A DNA stretch of 40,721 nt. Origin: JAVBKP01 sp031553975 (GTDB taxonomy: Bacteria; Bacillota; Clostridia; Peptostreptococcales; Anaerovoracaceae). Below, in pieces: positions 8,057 to 17,184 of this stretch; the first letter of the stretch is position 1; every line of letters begins with the position of its first letter. The notes beneath the pieces were generated by a model that ran no database searches, was not told the origin of the DNA, and was given only the letters and a program-made list of their open reading frames with translations. The stretch is from the NCBI GenBank assembly GCA_031553975.1, contig JAVBKP010000006.1, forward strand, positions 1 through 40,721, written 5' to 3'. The position numbers were made by a program, and so were the translations under genes.

Positions 8057-9304
8057 TTATACAATTAGTTGTCCTTTTTTTATGACTGCTTCCACTAGGT
8101 TTGAACCAAATCTATAACATATCATATCAAAATCTGGCGCATCCCATATTACTAAATCTGCCTGCTTGCCTACTTCGATGCTTCCTACTTTTTCCTCTAG
8201 TCCTATGGCCGCTGCTGCATTAATCGTCACCGCTGTTAGCACTTGCTCTGGTGTCATTTTATACTTAGAGGTTCCAAGGTGAATGGCAAACTGTAGGTTA
8301 AGCGAAGGACAAGAGCCTGGATTAAAATCAGAGGCTATGGCTACAGGTATGCCCAGTTCTATCATTCTTTTGGCTGGCGCGTAGCCTTTGTCTAGGTTAA
8401 ATGAGGTTTGTGGCAATAGTACGGCTATAGTTCCGGCCTTTGCCAAAGCGGCCATGCCGCTTTCATCAGCGGCTATCAGATGCTCCGCTGATACGGCACC
8501 GATTTCGCCTGCCATATTGGTGCCTCCAAAGGCCACAATCTCGTCTGTGTGAATTTTAGATTTTAGCCCATGTTGCTGCCCGCAAAGGAGTACCTTGCGG
8601 CTTTGCTCCACGTTGAACACCGAGTCTTCGCAGAACACATCACAGTATTTTGCTAGATTGCTTTGTGCCACAACAGGTATCACTTCCTCGCAGAGGTACG
8701 TTATGTATTTGTCTGCTCCATTTTCCATAGCTTTATAGTTCTCAGGTATAGCATGAGCACCCATGAAAGTAGCCACAATATCTAAATCTTGCTCTCCAGC
8801 TAACTTTTCTATGACTTTCAGCTGTTTTAGCTCATGGTCAAAATTTAATCCATACCCGCTTTTGATCTCACAAGAGGTCACGCCCAATGCCAGCATTTGA
8901 TCCAATAGCTCTGTACTTTTATCGTACAGTTCCTCGAAAGAAGCAGCTCTTGTCTTTCCTACTGTATCTAGTATTCCCCCGCCTTGCTTTAGTATGTCCA
9001 AGTATGACATGCCTGCTAGCTTCATAGGCAATTCATTTTGCCTCCAACCGCCAAATACTAAATGTGTGTGCGCATCCACTAGTCCTGGTGTCACCAAACA
9101 CCCCATGGCATCTATTTCTGTGGTTATATCCTCGACACCCTCTGGTATTTGCCCATTTTCACCTATGGCTTTAATGATGCCATCTACGATGAGCACCGAT
9201 GCATCTTTGTATTTTTTGTTCTCTCCTTGCGCCATACCTGCCTGTTTCTGGCTACCTACAGGCGTCTGGAGAATTCCAATATTTTTAATCAATACTTTGC
9301 TCAT
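8057..9304 (-). CDS. hutI: Imidazolonepropionase HutI
   Basis: 415 residues, the usual length. This metal-dependent amidohydrolase opens 4-imidazolone-5-propionate to N-formimidoyl-glutamate, the third step of histidine degradation. The metal-binding motif DAHTHLVFGG is near residue 78, a further ligand region is KIHTDE near 250, and the conserved DFNPGSCPS near 325 is characteristic of HutI. The N-terminus (ILQTPVG) and C-terminal end of the beta-sandwich are complete. The ATG has a G-rich ribosome-binding site in the short gap after the formimidoyltransferase gene. Confidence 0.97.
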   Translation of the reverse strand: MSKVLIKNIGILQTPVGSQKQAGMAQGENKKYKDASVLIVDGIIKAIGENGQIPEGVEDITTEIDAMGCLVTPGLVDAHTHLVFGGWRQNELPMKLAGMSYLDILKQGGGILDTVGKTRAASFEELYDKSTELLDQMLALGVTSCEIKSGYGLNFDHELKQLKVIEKLAGEQDLDIVATFMGAHAIPENYKAMENGADKYITYLCEEVIPVVAQSNLAKYCDVFCEDSVFNVEQSRKVLLCGQQHGLKSKIHTDEIVAFGGTNMAGEIGAVSAEHLIAADESGMAALAKAGTIAVLLPQTSFNLDKGYAPAKRMIELGIPVAIASDFNPGSCPSLNLQFAIHLGTSKYKMTPEQVLTAVTINAAAAIGLEEKVGSIEVGKQADLVIWDAPDFDMICYRFGSNLVEAVIKKGQLIV

Positions 9305-9350
9305 TCTATAGTCCCCCCGTACGTTTAAAACTTATTTCATGAGGTGATGT

Positions 9351-10247
9351 CTATATCAGATAGTTTTCTATTACCTGCTTGCTCTTGTCAAACTTTTCGA
9401 TTTGCAAATAGTATTCGGCAGAATCAATCAGCGCATTCATTGGTGTAAGTCCTACAATCTCTGTACCAATGACATGAACACCCCATCTCTTCGCCTCTGC
9501 CTTTACCATCTCCACCACTCTATAAAGCGGCGTTCTGGTATAATCTGTCATATTAATAGATACTTGCGCCATATTGCGCTCTTCAATGTATATTCCCATT
9601 GCTTTCACACAATCAAATCCACCACTAATTCTTCTGATGGTCTTAGATATGGCCATGGCAATGTCTACATCGTGGGTGCTTAGATTGATATTAAATGCCA
9701 CAAGTGGCGGTCTTGCACCAATAGCTACAACGCCTGCCGTTGGGTTGATTCTTGCCCCGCCAAAATCTGGGCACCACTGAGGGTCTTTTACTTTTTCAGC
9801 CATACCTTCGAACTGACCTTTTCTAACGGCTGCTAGGTTTTCTCTATGTGCTGCAGAGGCAGATTGCTCATATAGGAATACTGGCATATCTGCTTCCTTT
9901 GCCACTCTTTCCCCTACTTTTTTAGATACAGCCACGCACTCTTCCACTGTGGCTTCCTTGATGGGAATAAAAGGAATCACGTCGACAGCGCCCATTCTTG
10001 GATGCTCCCCTTGGTGCTTTGTCATGTCTATTAACTCCGCAGCTTTTTTTGCCAGACTAACAGCGGCATTCTCTACACCTTCTGGGCTACCCATGAATGT
10101 AATAACAGTCCTGTTGTGACTGGCATCTGAAGAGTAATCTAGTAGGGTACAGCCTGGTGTGTTTCTCACCTGGTCTACGATTTTTTCTATGATTTCTGTA
10201 TTGCGGCCTTCGCTGATGTTAGGCACGCATTCTATAATTTTCGCCAT
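9351..10247 (-). CDS. ftcD: Glutamate formimidoyltransferase (stand-alone)
   Basis: 298 residues, the size of the two-subdomain formiminotransferase module alone. The start MAKIIECVPNISEGR is the classic signature of the family. HQGEHPRMGAVDVIPFIPI contains the catalytic His and folate-site residues, and RTPLYRVVEMVKAEA lies in the C-subdomain. It transfers the formimidoyl group of N-formimidoyl-L-glutamate to tetrahydrofolate, giving glutamate and feeding one-carbon units into the folate pool. The cyclodeaminase partner is encoded separately two genes downstream. It lies between hutU and hutI with short gaps, so it belongs to the hut operon. Confidence 0.96.
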   Translation of the reverse strand: MAKIIECVPNISEGRNTEIIEKIVDQVRNTPGCTLLDYSSDASHNRTVITFMGSPEGVENAAVSLAKKAAELIDMTKHQGEHPRMGAVDVIPFIPIKEATVEECVAVSKKVGERVAKEADMPVFLYEQSASAAHRENLAAVRKGQFEGMAEKVKDPQWCPDFGGARINPTAGVVAIGARPPLVAFNINLSTHDVDIAMAISKTIRRISGGFDCVKAMGIYIEERNMAQVSINMTDYTRTPLYRVVEMVKAEAKRWGVHVIGTEIVGLTPMNALIDSAEYYLQIEKFDKSKQVIENYLI

Positions 10248-10270
10248 TTTGCTTGTTGCTCCTTTTTTAT

Positions 10271-12289
10271 TTATTTAATAAATTTTTTTATTGTTTTTTC
10301 AATGATGTCTTCTTCCACTATATATGGTATGGTAATGTGTCCGTGGTGGTTGTCATTGTACGCAACGCAAACCTCGATGGCGTTTTCGTTTCTCGCCCAG
10401 CTACGTCTTGCTACACCGCCCATAACGTCCCACATCATGGCTGATTCTATGATTTTTCCTGCTCTTTCACTACCGTCTAGTACCATGCCAAATCCGCCAT
10501 TGATGGATTTTCCAATACCTACACCGCCACCGTTATGGAGTGCGACTAAACTCATGCCCCGCGCCGCGTTGCCTGCAAAACACTGGGTAGCCATATCTGC
10601 CATGACATTAGAGCCATCTTTGATGTTGGCCGTCTCTCTAAATGGTGAATCGGTGCCGCTGACATCGTGATGATCTCTGCCAAGCATAATAGGTCCAACC
10701 TCACCATTTCTCACCATTTCATTGAACCGCAGTGCGATTTTGGTGCGTCCCTCTGCATCTTGGTATAATATTCTAGCCTGGGTTCCTACCACCAGTTTGT
10801 TTTTCTTTGCATCCCTGATCCAGTTGTAGTTGTCTCTATCTTGATACCTTCTATTTGGGTCTATGCAGTCCATGGCTGCCTTATCTGTCTTGTCTAAGTC
10901 GTCAGGGTTGCCAGATAGGCAAACCCATCTAAAAGGTCCATAACCGTAATCAAATAGCAGCGGACCCATCAGGTCTTCTACATACGAAGGGAATATAAAT
11001 CCATCTTTTTCGTCTATGCCGTTTTTAGAGATTTCTTTTACCCCTGCATCATAAATAGCTTTCATGAACGAATTGCCATAGTCGAAAAAATATGTGCCTT
11101 TTTTAGATAAAGATTTAATCACATTAAAATGGCGCACAAGCGTCTCATTGATTCTCTTGCAGAATGTATCTGGGTCTTTTGTCAGCATTTGCGTACGCTC
11201 TTCAAAGCTCATATCCACTGGGCAATACCCACCGTTGTATACATTGTGGCAAGAAGTTTGGTCAGATACCAATTCTAGCTTTATATCATACTTGTCGGCA
11301 TATTCTAATAAATCTACAATGTTCCCGTGATAGGCTATGGCAATGCTCTGTTTTTTAGCCTTATATTCTTTTGTCAGTTTGAATATCTCATCCAAATCAT
11401 CTGACATCATATCCACCCAACCTTGGTTTTTTCGGGTTTCAATACGAGATTTGTCTACCTCCGCGAACAATCCTACTGCCCCAGCGATTCTGGCCGCTTT
11501 AGGCTGGGCGCCACTCATGCCACCAAGCCCCGATGACACGAAAATGTATCCAGATAAATCCCCATCATTGGGTACGTTTAAATATTTTCGCCCTGCACCT
11601 AGAATGGTGTTAAATGTGCCATGTACAATGCCTTGTGGTCCGATATACATCCAGCCTCCGGCTGTCATTTGTCCATAGTTGGCTACACCCATGGCCTCTG
11701 CAACATCCCAGTCCTTTAAGTTGTCAAACATACCCACCATCAGTGCATTGGTGATAATCACCCTTGGCGCATCAGGTTTTGACGGGAATAAACCCACAGG
11801 GTGTCCAGATTCTATGACCAAGGTCAGCTCTTGGGTCAGTTCTTCTAGGTACTTTTTAATCAATCTATATTGGAGCCAGTTCTGCATTGGCTTTCCTGTC
11901 TCTCCGTATGTAACCAATTCGTATGGATAAAGGGCGATTTCAAAATCTAGATTGTTGTCAATCATTACCTGAAATGCTTTGCCCTCTACACATTTGCCTT
12001 TGTATTCTTCAATGGGTTTACCATATATTCTACCCTCAGGCCTATACCTGTAGGCATATATTCTACCATGAGTCGCTAGCTCTTCCATGAATTCTGGGGC
12101 TAGTGTTTCATGTAACACCTCTGGCACATATCGTAATGCGTTTTTTAGTGCTGTCTTGGCTTGGTCTGGTGTCAAATGAAAGCCTCTACTTGGTGCCCTT
12201 CTTTTTGTTTCGTCAAATTTTGGATAATCTGGGAGTTCCTTCTCTAGTTTTATAGTCATGGCATCATGAATTTTCTCGTTTGAAAACAT
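10271..12289 (-). CDS. hutU: Urocanate hydratase (long form) HutU
   Basis: 672 residues, about 120 longer than the ~555-residue enzymes of Pseudomonas and Bacillus, as in the long clade found in anaerobic Firmicutes. It converts urocanate to 4-imidazolone-5-propionate using tightly bound NAD+. The nucleotide-binding region is seen as SSGLGGMSGAQPKAARIAG, and the urocanase core as LHNGGGVGIGKSINGGFG near the C-terminus. The protein is intact. It begins 17 bases after the hutH stop and is followed closely by the formimidoyltransferase gene. Confidence 0.96.
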   Translation of the reverse strand: MFSNEKIHDAMTIKLEKELPDYPKFDETKRRAPSRGFHLTPDQAKTALKNALRYVPEVLHETLAPEFMEELATHGRIYAYRYRPEGRIYGKPIEEYKGKCVEGKAFQVMIDNNLDFEIALYPYELVTYGETGKPMQNWLQYRLIKKYLEELTQELTLVIESGHPVGLFPSKPDAPRVIITNALMVGMFDNLKDWDVAEAMGVANYGQMTAGGWMYIGPQGIVHGTFNTILGAGRKYLNVPNDGDLSGYIFVSSGLGGMSGAQPKAARIAGAVGLFAEVDKSRIETRKNQGWVDMMSDDLDEIFKLTKEYKAKKQSIAIAYHGNIVDLLEYADKYDIKLELVSDQTSCHNVYNGGYCPVDMSFEERTQMLTKDPDTFCKRINETLVRHFNVIKSLSKKGTYFFDYGNSFMKAIYDAGVKEISKNGIDEKDGFIFPSYVEDLMGPLLFDYGYGPFRWVCLSGNPDDLDKTDKAAMDCIDPNRRYQDRDNYNWIRDAKKNKLVVGTQARILYQDAEGRTKIALRFNEMVRNGEVGPIMLGRDHHDVSGTDSPFRETANIKDGSNVMADMATQCFAGNAARGMSLVALHNGGGVGIGKSINGGFGMVLDGSERAGKIIESAMMWDVMGGVARRSWARNENAIEVCVAYNDNHHGHITIPYIVEEDIIEKTIKKFIK

Positions 12290-12306
12290 AGCAGATTTCC
12301 TTTCTC

Positions 12307-13830
12307 TTATAGAAGTTGACCAGTGACCGCCTCAACAGCCTCAACAATTTTGTTGCTCTTTACCATCTCATCGAATTTTACCATTTGCTCATGCATTACG
12401 ATGTCTTTTTCTACCACAGCCACGTCTTGTCTGATTCTGTTATATGCTGCTTTTGTGGCGGGGGATAGTTTTTCTTCATCTCTAAAGGATACCCCTTGGG
12501 CGGCACAAAACAGCTCAATGCCAATCACTTTTTGGGCGTTATCCATAATCATCATGGCTTTTCTTGCTGCTGTTGTCCCCATGCTAACATGGTCTTCTTG
12601 CATGGCTGAGGATGGAATAGAATCAACAGAAGCAGGGTGCGCATAAACTTTGTTTTCTGATACCATAGAGGCTGCTGCGTACTGAACAATCATAAAGCCA
12701 GAGTTAAGTCCGCCGTAGGCTGTTAAGAAGGCTGGTAGCCCAAACGATAACTGTGGGTTCACCAATCTTTCCACTCTGCATCCAGATATATTGGCCAGCT
12801 CTGATAACGCAATTCCTAAAAAATCCATGGCAAGCGCCACCGGCTGCCCGTGGAAATTGCCTCCTGATATGACTTCGTCTTCATCTGGGAATATGATTGG
12901 ATTGTCTGTTACCGCATTGATTTCTCTTGTCACTATATCATGTACGTACTTGATGGCATCTCTGCTGGCTCCGTGAACCTGGGCTGCGCATCTAATAGAA
13001 TAGGCGTCTTGCACTTTGTCTTCCTGTGAGTCCGCTAGCTTGCTGCCTTCTAATAACCTAATCATATTCTTAGCAGCGTCTATCTGCCCGCTTTGCCCTC
13101 TCACTGCGTGTACCTTAGGGTCATACGCTTTTCTGATGGCATACAGTGCCTCTCCCGTCAGTGCTGCTGCTATGTCAGCTGTCTTGGCTAGATTCATGGC
13201 ATCATAGGTAAGAAGTGCCCCAATAGAGGTCATGACTTGCGTACCGTTAATAAGGGCTAGACCTTCTTTGGCCGCTAGCTCTACCGTTGGAATACCTGCT
13301 TTTTGCATGGCCTGCTCGCCATCCATAACCTCACCATTGTACTCGGCTTTTCCTCTTCCGATCATCACAAGTACCATGTGGGATAAAGGTGCCAAATCAC
13401 CGCTGGCTCCTAGAGAACCTTTTTCTGGAATAATGGGGTGTACACCTTGGTTTAGCATGGCTAAAAGAGTCTTTATTGTCTCTAGTCTAATCCCAGAATG
13501 CCCGTTGGAAAGGGCGTTACATCTAAGGAGCATGATGCCTCTAACCACTTCTCTTGGCAGTGGATTTCCCATAGCGCAGGCATGGCTAATAATCAAATTC
13601 GTCTGCAACTGAGCGGCTTCATCTGGCTTGATCAATGTATCAGAAAATTTGCCAAACCCTGTGGTTAGCCCATAAATCACAGCCCCGCTAGCCAGTTTTT
13701 GGTCTACATACACCCTAGCTTTGATTACTTTCTTCTCCGCCTCTTCTGTCAGCTCTGCCTTCTCTCCCCCTCTAGCAATTTGAACAACTTGCTCAACCGT
13801 CAAGGATTTGCCGTCAATTTTAATCGTCAT
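12307..13830 (-). CDS. hutH: Histidine ammonia-lyase HutH
   Basis: 507 residues, full length. It deaminates L-histidine to trans-urocanate. The triad that cyclises to the MIO electrophile is Ala142-Ser143-Gly144 in GSLGASGDLAPLSH, the same numbering as in the well-studied Pseudomonas enzyme, and the conserved Tyr53 is present in VIYGLTTGFG. It is the first gene of the hut run. The ATG is preceded by AGAGGTG, and a strong promoter lies 58-86 bases upstream. No hut regulator (HutP, HutC) lies in the window; the adjacent divergent hybrid kinase is a possible but unproven controller. Confidence 0.98.
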   Translation of the reverse strand: MTIKIDGKSLTVEQVVQIARGGEKAELTEEAEKKVIKARVYVDQKLASGAVIYGLTTGFGKFSDTLIKPDEAAQLQTNLIISHACAMGNPLPREVVRGIMLLRCNALSNGHSGIRLETIKTLLAMLNQGVHPIIPEKGSLGASGDLAPLSHMVLVMIGRGKAEYNGEVMDGEQAMQKAGIPTVELAAKEGLALINGTQVMTSIGALLTYDAMNLAKTADIAAALTGEALYAIRKAYDPKVHAVRGQSGQIDAAKNMIRLLEGSKLADSQEDKVQDAYSIRCAAQVHGASRDAIKYVHDIVTREINAVTDNPIIFPDEDEVISGGNFHGQPVALAMDFLGIALSELANISGCRVERLVNPQLSFGLPAFLTAYGGLNSGFMIVQYAAASMVSENKVYAHPASVDSIPSSAMQEDHVSMGTTAARKAMMIMDNAQKVIGIELFCAAQGVSFRDEEKLSPATKAAYNRIRQDVAVVEKDIVMHEQMVKFDEMVKSNKIVEAVEAVTGQLL

Positions 13831-13887
13831 TTTGCACCTCTTCTGTATATATCCTATTAATCATTTTTACATAAATATCCAACTCTA

Positions 13888-13916
13888 ATTATATGCTTAA
13901 CCAAAGGTAAAATCAA
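13888..13916 (-). promoter_or_regulatory. Promoter of the hut operon
   Basis: On the minus strand TTGATT (13916-13911) and TATAAT (13893-13888) are separated by exactly 17 bases, a near-consensus housekeeping promoter pointing into hutH. The expected transcript has a leader of about 50 bases. I saw no clear leader hairpin of the HutP antiterminator type. Confidence 0.75.
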
Positions 13917-13926
13917 TGTTTTTTCA

Positions 13927-13955
13927 TTGACTTTTGGATACATTTAGCATAAAAT
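13927..13955 (+). promoter_or_regulatory. Promoter of the hybrid kinase operon
   Basis: TTGACT (13927-13932) and TAAAAT (13950-13955) are 17 bases apart. The -35 box lies only ten bases from the -35 of the divergent hut promoter, so the two promoters are back to back and could share a regulator. Confidence 0.75.
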
Positions 13956-13986
13956 GAATATGGATTTTATTAACAAGGAGCGTTTT

Positions 13987-16900
13987 ATGTCATTTGAATA
14001 TTTAGTACATGATTTAGCAATAATCGCCGCCGCTTTTTCCATATGGATTGCATATCTTAGCCTGCGCAGTGTCCAGACATTGTCTAAGGATAAAACTCTT
14101 TTTTATATGGCTATAGCAGCCGTAGTATGGAATATAGGCAACTCGTATATGATTGTAGCGCAGACCTCCCATATGGCGCAGATTTTTAGGCTCATCACCC
14201 TCTTTGGTGTGCTCATGTTCCTGTTTAGCATGGCGTCTTTCATAGGGTATTTAGCTGATTTAAACCCTACTGTTCGCAAGTGGTTTTTAGCTCTATATGG
14301 AACTTACAATCTCTTCACATTTTTTAGACTATCACAATCGGATTCTGTCTCTTATTTTAAGAATGATGTCGGGACCGTATATACATATACTTCGACCTTA
14401 TGTGCCACTATGCTTATATTCTCATGGGTGATTGTAGGCGTATTTAGCGTACTAGCTTTTGTTCGCTCTATGAAGCAGAAGAGTTTTTGGAATAATACAT
14501 TTTACTCTCTATGTGCCACTGCTTTTATCGCTCTTGTCCATTGTGCTGCTTTGGCTCTGGAAATACTTTGGCCCCATGGCTCTCATTTTTCATTGTCTTT
14601 TTCTGGCGCTATACTAACCCTCAGCCTTTGTCTTACTCATTATGGGTTGCAACAATTTATGAACTTTAACCTAACGGAACAAAGCTTGTTAAAGAATATG
14701 TATCAATTGGTCAGTGTACCTATTCTCGTATTCTCTGAGAATAATACGTTATTGCAGCTAAATAAAGCCAGTGAAACATTTTTCATGAGAGAGGTTTCTG
14801 TTGGCTCACACCTAAATCGATTTTTTAGGGTGGATCAGCTTGAGGACGGCATTAAGCTCTTCGATGACAATAGACATGCAATCCCTGCAAACTCCACTGA
14901 CGGAAAACATTGCGAATTGGATGTATCTATAATCAAAGATCACTTAAACCGCCCTGTTGGAAAAATCGTCATGGTATATGATGTAACAGAACGTGTGGAT
15001 TTTATTTCCAAAATAGAAGATGCAAGGAATTTGGCGGAATCTGCCAGCCAGGCCAAGAGCGACTTTTTGGCCAATATGTCCCACGAGATTCGTACACCAA
15101 TGAATGCTATTGGTGGTATGTGTGAGCTGATTCTAAGAGATGAACTCTCTCCTACCGTAAGAGAAAACGCTCTTAACATTCGTACAGCCTGTAACAATCT
15201 GTTGGGTATTATCAACGATGTACTTGATTTGTCAAAAATAGAATCTGGTAAGATGGAAATTATGGACTCTCCCTACTATTTCCATTCATTAATTAATGAT
15301 ATTGTGAATATTCAATATCTAAGGGCACAACAAAAGGATATTGATTTTATTGTTGAAATAGACTCTACTTTCCCCGCTCAGCTCATTGGTGATGAACTTC
15401 GTTTAAAGCAAGCCTTTATCAATATAATAGGAAACGCCATAAAGTTTACAAATCACGGATTTGTGAAAATATCTATAAAGCGAGAAGGCACGGTGGATTC
15501 CCCTGTTATTGTAGCCAATATCATCGACTCTGGTATCGGCATCAAACGTGAGAATTTGCAGAACTTGTTTGGTGTATATAATCAGGTAGACACCCGAAAA
15601 AACAGGAATATCCAAGGAAGCGGTCTTGGTCTTGCCATCACGAAAAACTTATGTGAGATGATGGGTGGAAGCATTGAGGTGGAAAGCACCTATGGTCTTG
15701 GTTCTACCTTTACGTTGAGGATTCCACAGATTTCAGCATCCTCTGCGCCTATGCTCTCTATAGAGAGTCCTGGTGAAAAATCTGTACTTATCTACGAGCC
15801 ATCTGCGGAGCTTGCCAGTGCCTATGCCTACTCCTTTGAAAACCTAGGTACTACTTATACTGTTTGTAAGACAAAAGATGAACTGATAAAATCCTTAGAC
15901 GGCCATACATATGAATTCTTTTTTGTAGAGAATCGCAACCAAAGTGATGTCATGGAATTCATCGAGGGTCAGTGTAACAATCTAGTTTTACTCCATCGAA
16001 ATGAGGATTTGTTTAACAGTCATAGTGTTATAACCATGCCGCTTCCCATTTATTGCCTTCAAATCGCCAGTGTACTCAACGGTGAGGATTATGTATCCAA
16101 AATACAAGATGCTAGCGGCTATGTAGCGCCATTTATACTACCCGATACTCGTATACTAATAGTAGATGATAACCTTGTGAATCTAAAAGTTGCTAGCGGG
16201 CTCATGCAGCCCTTTGAAGCGCAAATCGATACTGCTGCCAGTGGTAAAGAAGCCATTGCTATGATTGAAAACACCTATTATGATTTGATTTTTATGGATC
16301 ACATGATGCCAGATATGGATGGTGTAGATGCCACCCATATTATAAGAGATAAGGAAGGAGATTACTACAAAAATCTTCCTATTATAGCACTTACTGCCAA
16401 TGCCGTGTCTGGTGCTAAAGAGATGTTCCTACGGGAAGGCCTAGATGACTTCTTGGCAAAGCCCATTGAAGTATTACAACTTCACAAAATTTTGAAAACT
16501 TGGTTGCCAGACAAAGTGGAGAATGCTATCATATTGACTTCGCCAGGGTTCCCTACGGCAATAGACTATCCACCTATTTTACAAGATATCGCTTTCATCT
16601 CTGGTATCGATGTAGAGTTAGGACTTTCAAGAATAGCAGGCATGACCGATGTATACGAGAGCACAATGTCTATTCTCTCTAAGACATTACCTACTTCTAT
16701 TCAGATTATGCGAGATATGTTAGAAGCAAAAAATCTAAAGGCGTATGCGGTAGAAGTCCACGGACTCAAAGGCTCATTTGCCAATATTGGTGCCATGTCC
16801 TTATGTGATGAAGCCAAATTGCTTGAAGAGGCTGCTAAGCTAAACCATCTCGAATACTGCCAAAGCAATACTCATGATTTCCTTGACAAAGTTGGACAAT

Positions 16901-17181
16901 TGGCAGATGCTTTGCAAGGCATATTCTTAAAACATACCGCGCCAACAGACTCTGATAAGCCTCGAAGCGGCTTAGAGCAAATTATAATCTTCATTCCTGA
17001 GATAAAAGAGGCGTTGTTAGATTTTGATGTAGATAGAGCTTCCGTATTGCTTGATAGCCTTCTGGTATATAGCTATACGCCGAACATAGATATGGTTCTA
17101 ACCGAAATATTTGAGAACCTAAGGGCGTTTAATTATGATGCATGTTTAGCATTATTAACTACATTAGAGACGGAGGTGTAA
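13987..17181 (+). CDS. Hybrid sensor histidine kinase (7TM-PAS-HisKA-HATPase-pseudoREC-REC-HPt)
   Basis: About 1064 residues from the ATG at 13987, chosen over an ATG 33 bases upstream because AAGGAG precedes it and the upstream codon falls inside the predicted promoter. Order: about seven membrane helices (1-230); PAS (240-330); HisKA with phospho-His366 in MSHEIRTPMN; HATPase with N box (IIGNAIKF) and G boxes (DSGIGI, GSGLGLAI); a degenerate receiver around 600-700 lacking the phospho-Asp; a true receiver with Asp771 in FMDHMMPDMDG; and an HPt domain with His925 in VHGLKGSFANIGA. This is a complete phosphorelay in one membrane protein. The C-terminal ~65 residues form a helical module also present in the next gene's product. 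Signal unknown. Confidence 0.93.
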   Translation: MSFEYLVHDLAIIAAAFSIWIAYLSLRSVQTLSKDKTLFYMAIAAVVWNIGNSYMIVAQTSHMAQIFRLITLFGVLMFLFSMASFIGYLADLNPTVRKWFLALYGTYNLFTFFRLSQSDSVSYFKNDVGTVYTYTSTLCATMLIFSWVIVGVFSVLAFVRSMKQKSFWNNTFYSLCATAFIALVHCAALALEILWPHGSHFSLSFSGAILTLSLCLTHYGLQQFMNFNLTEQSLLKNMYQLVSVPILVFSENNTLLQLNKASETFFMREVSVGSHLNRFFRVDQLEDGIKLFDDNRHAIPANSTDGKHCELDVSIIKDHLNRPVGKIVMVYDVTERVDFISKIEDARNLAESASQAKSDFLANMSHEIRTPMNAIGGMCELILRDELSPTVRENALNIRTACNNLLGIINDVLDLSKIESGKMEIMDSPYYFHSLINDIVNIQYLRAQQKDIDFIVEIDSTFPAQLIGDELRLKQAFINIIGNAIKFTNHGFVKISIKREGTVDSPVIVANIIDSGIGIKRENLQNLFGVYNQVDTRKNRNIQGSGLGLAITKNLCEMMGGSIEVESTYGLGSTFTLRIPQISASSAPMLSIESPGEKSVLIYEPSAELASAYAYSFENLGTTYTVCKTKDELIKSLDGHTYEFFFVENRNQSDVMEFIEGQCNNLVLLHRNEDLFNSHSVITMPLPIYCLQIASVLNGEDYVSKIQDASGYVAPFILPDTRILIVDDNLVNLKVASGLMQPFEAQIDTAASGKEAIAMIENTYYDLIFMDHMMPDMDGVDATHIIRDKEGDYYKNLPIIALTANAVSGAKEMFLREGLDDFLAKPIEVLQLHKILKTWLPDKVENAIILTSPGFPTAIDYPPILQDIAFISGIDVELGLSRIAGMTDVYESTMSILSKTLPTSIQIMRDMLEAKNLKAYAVEVHGLKGSFANIGAMSLCDEAKLLEEAAKLNHLEYCQSNTHDFLDKVGQLADALQGIFLKHTAPTDSDKPRSGLEQIIIFIPEIKEALLDFDVDRASVLLDSLLVYSYTPNIDMVLTEIFENLRAFNYDACLALLTTLETEV

Positions 17182-17184
17182 AAA

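Noticed and set aside
7452..8117. 221-residue open frame on the plus strand
   Set aside because: It lies antisense to the cyclodeaminase gene, has no ribosome-binding site and its composition mirrors the real gene. The cyclodeaminase has clear family motifs.
13831..13887. HutP-type antiterminator leader for hutH
   Set aside because: The short leader shows no NAG-triplet series and no terminator hairpin.
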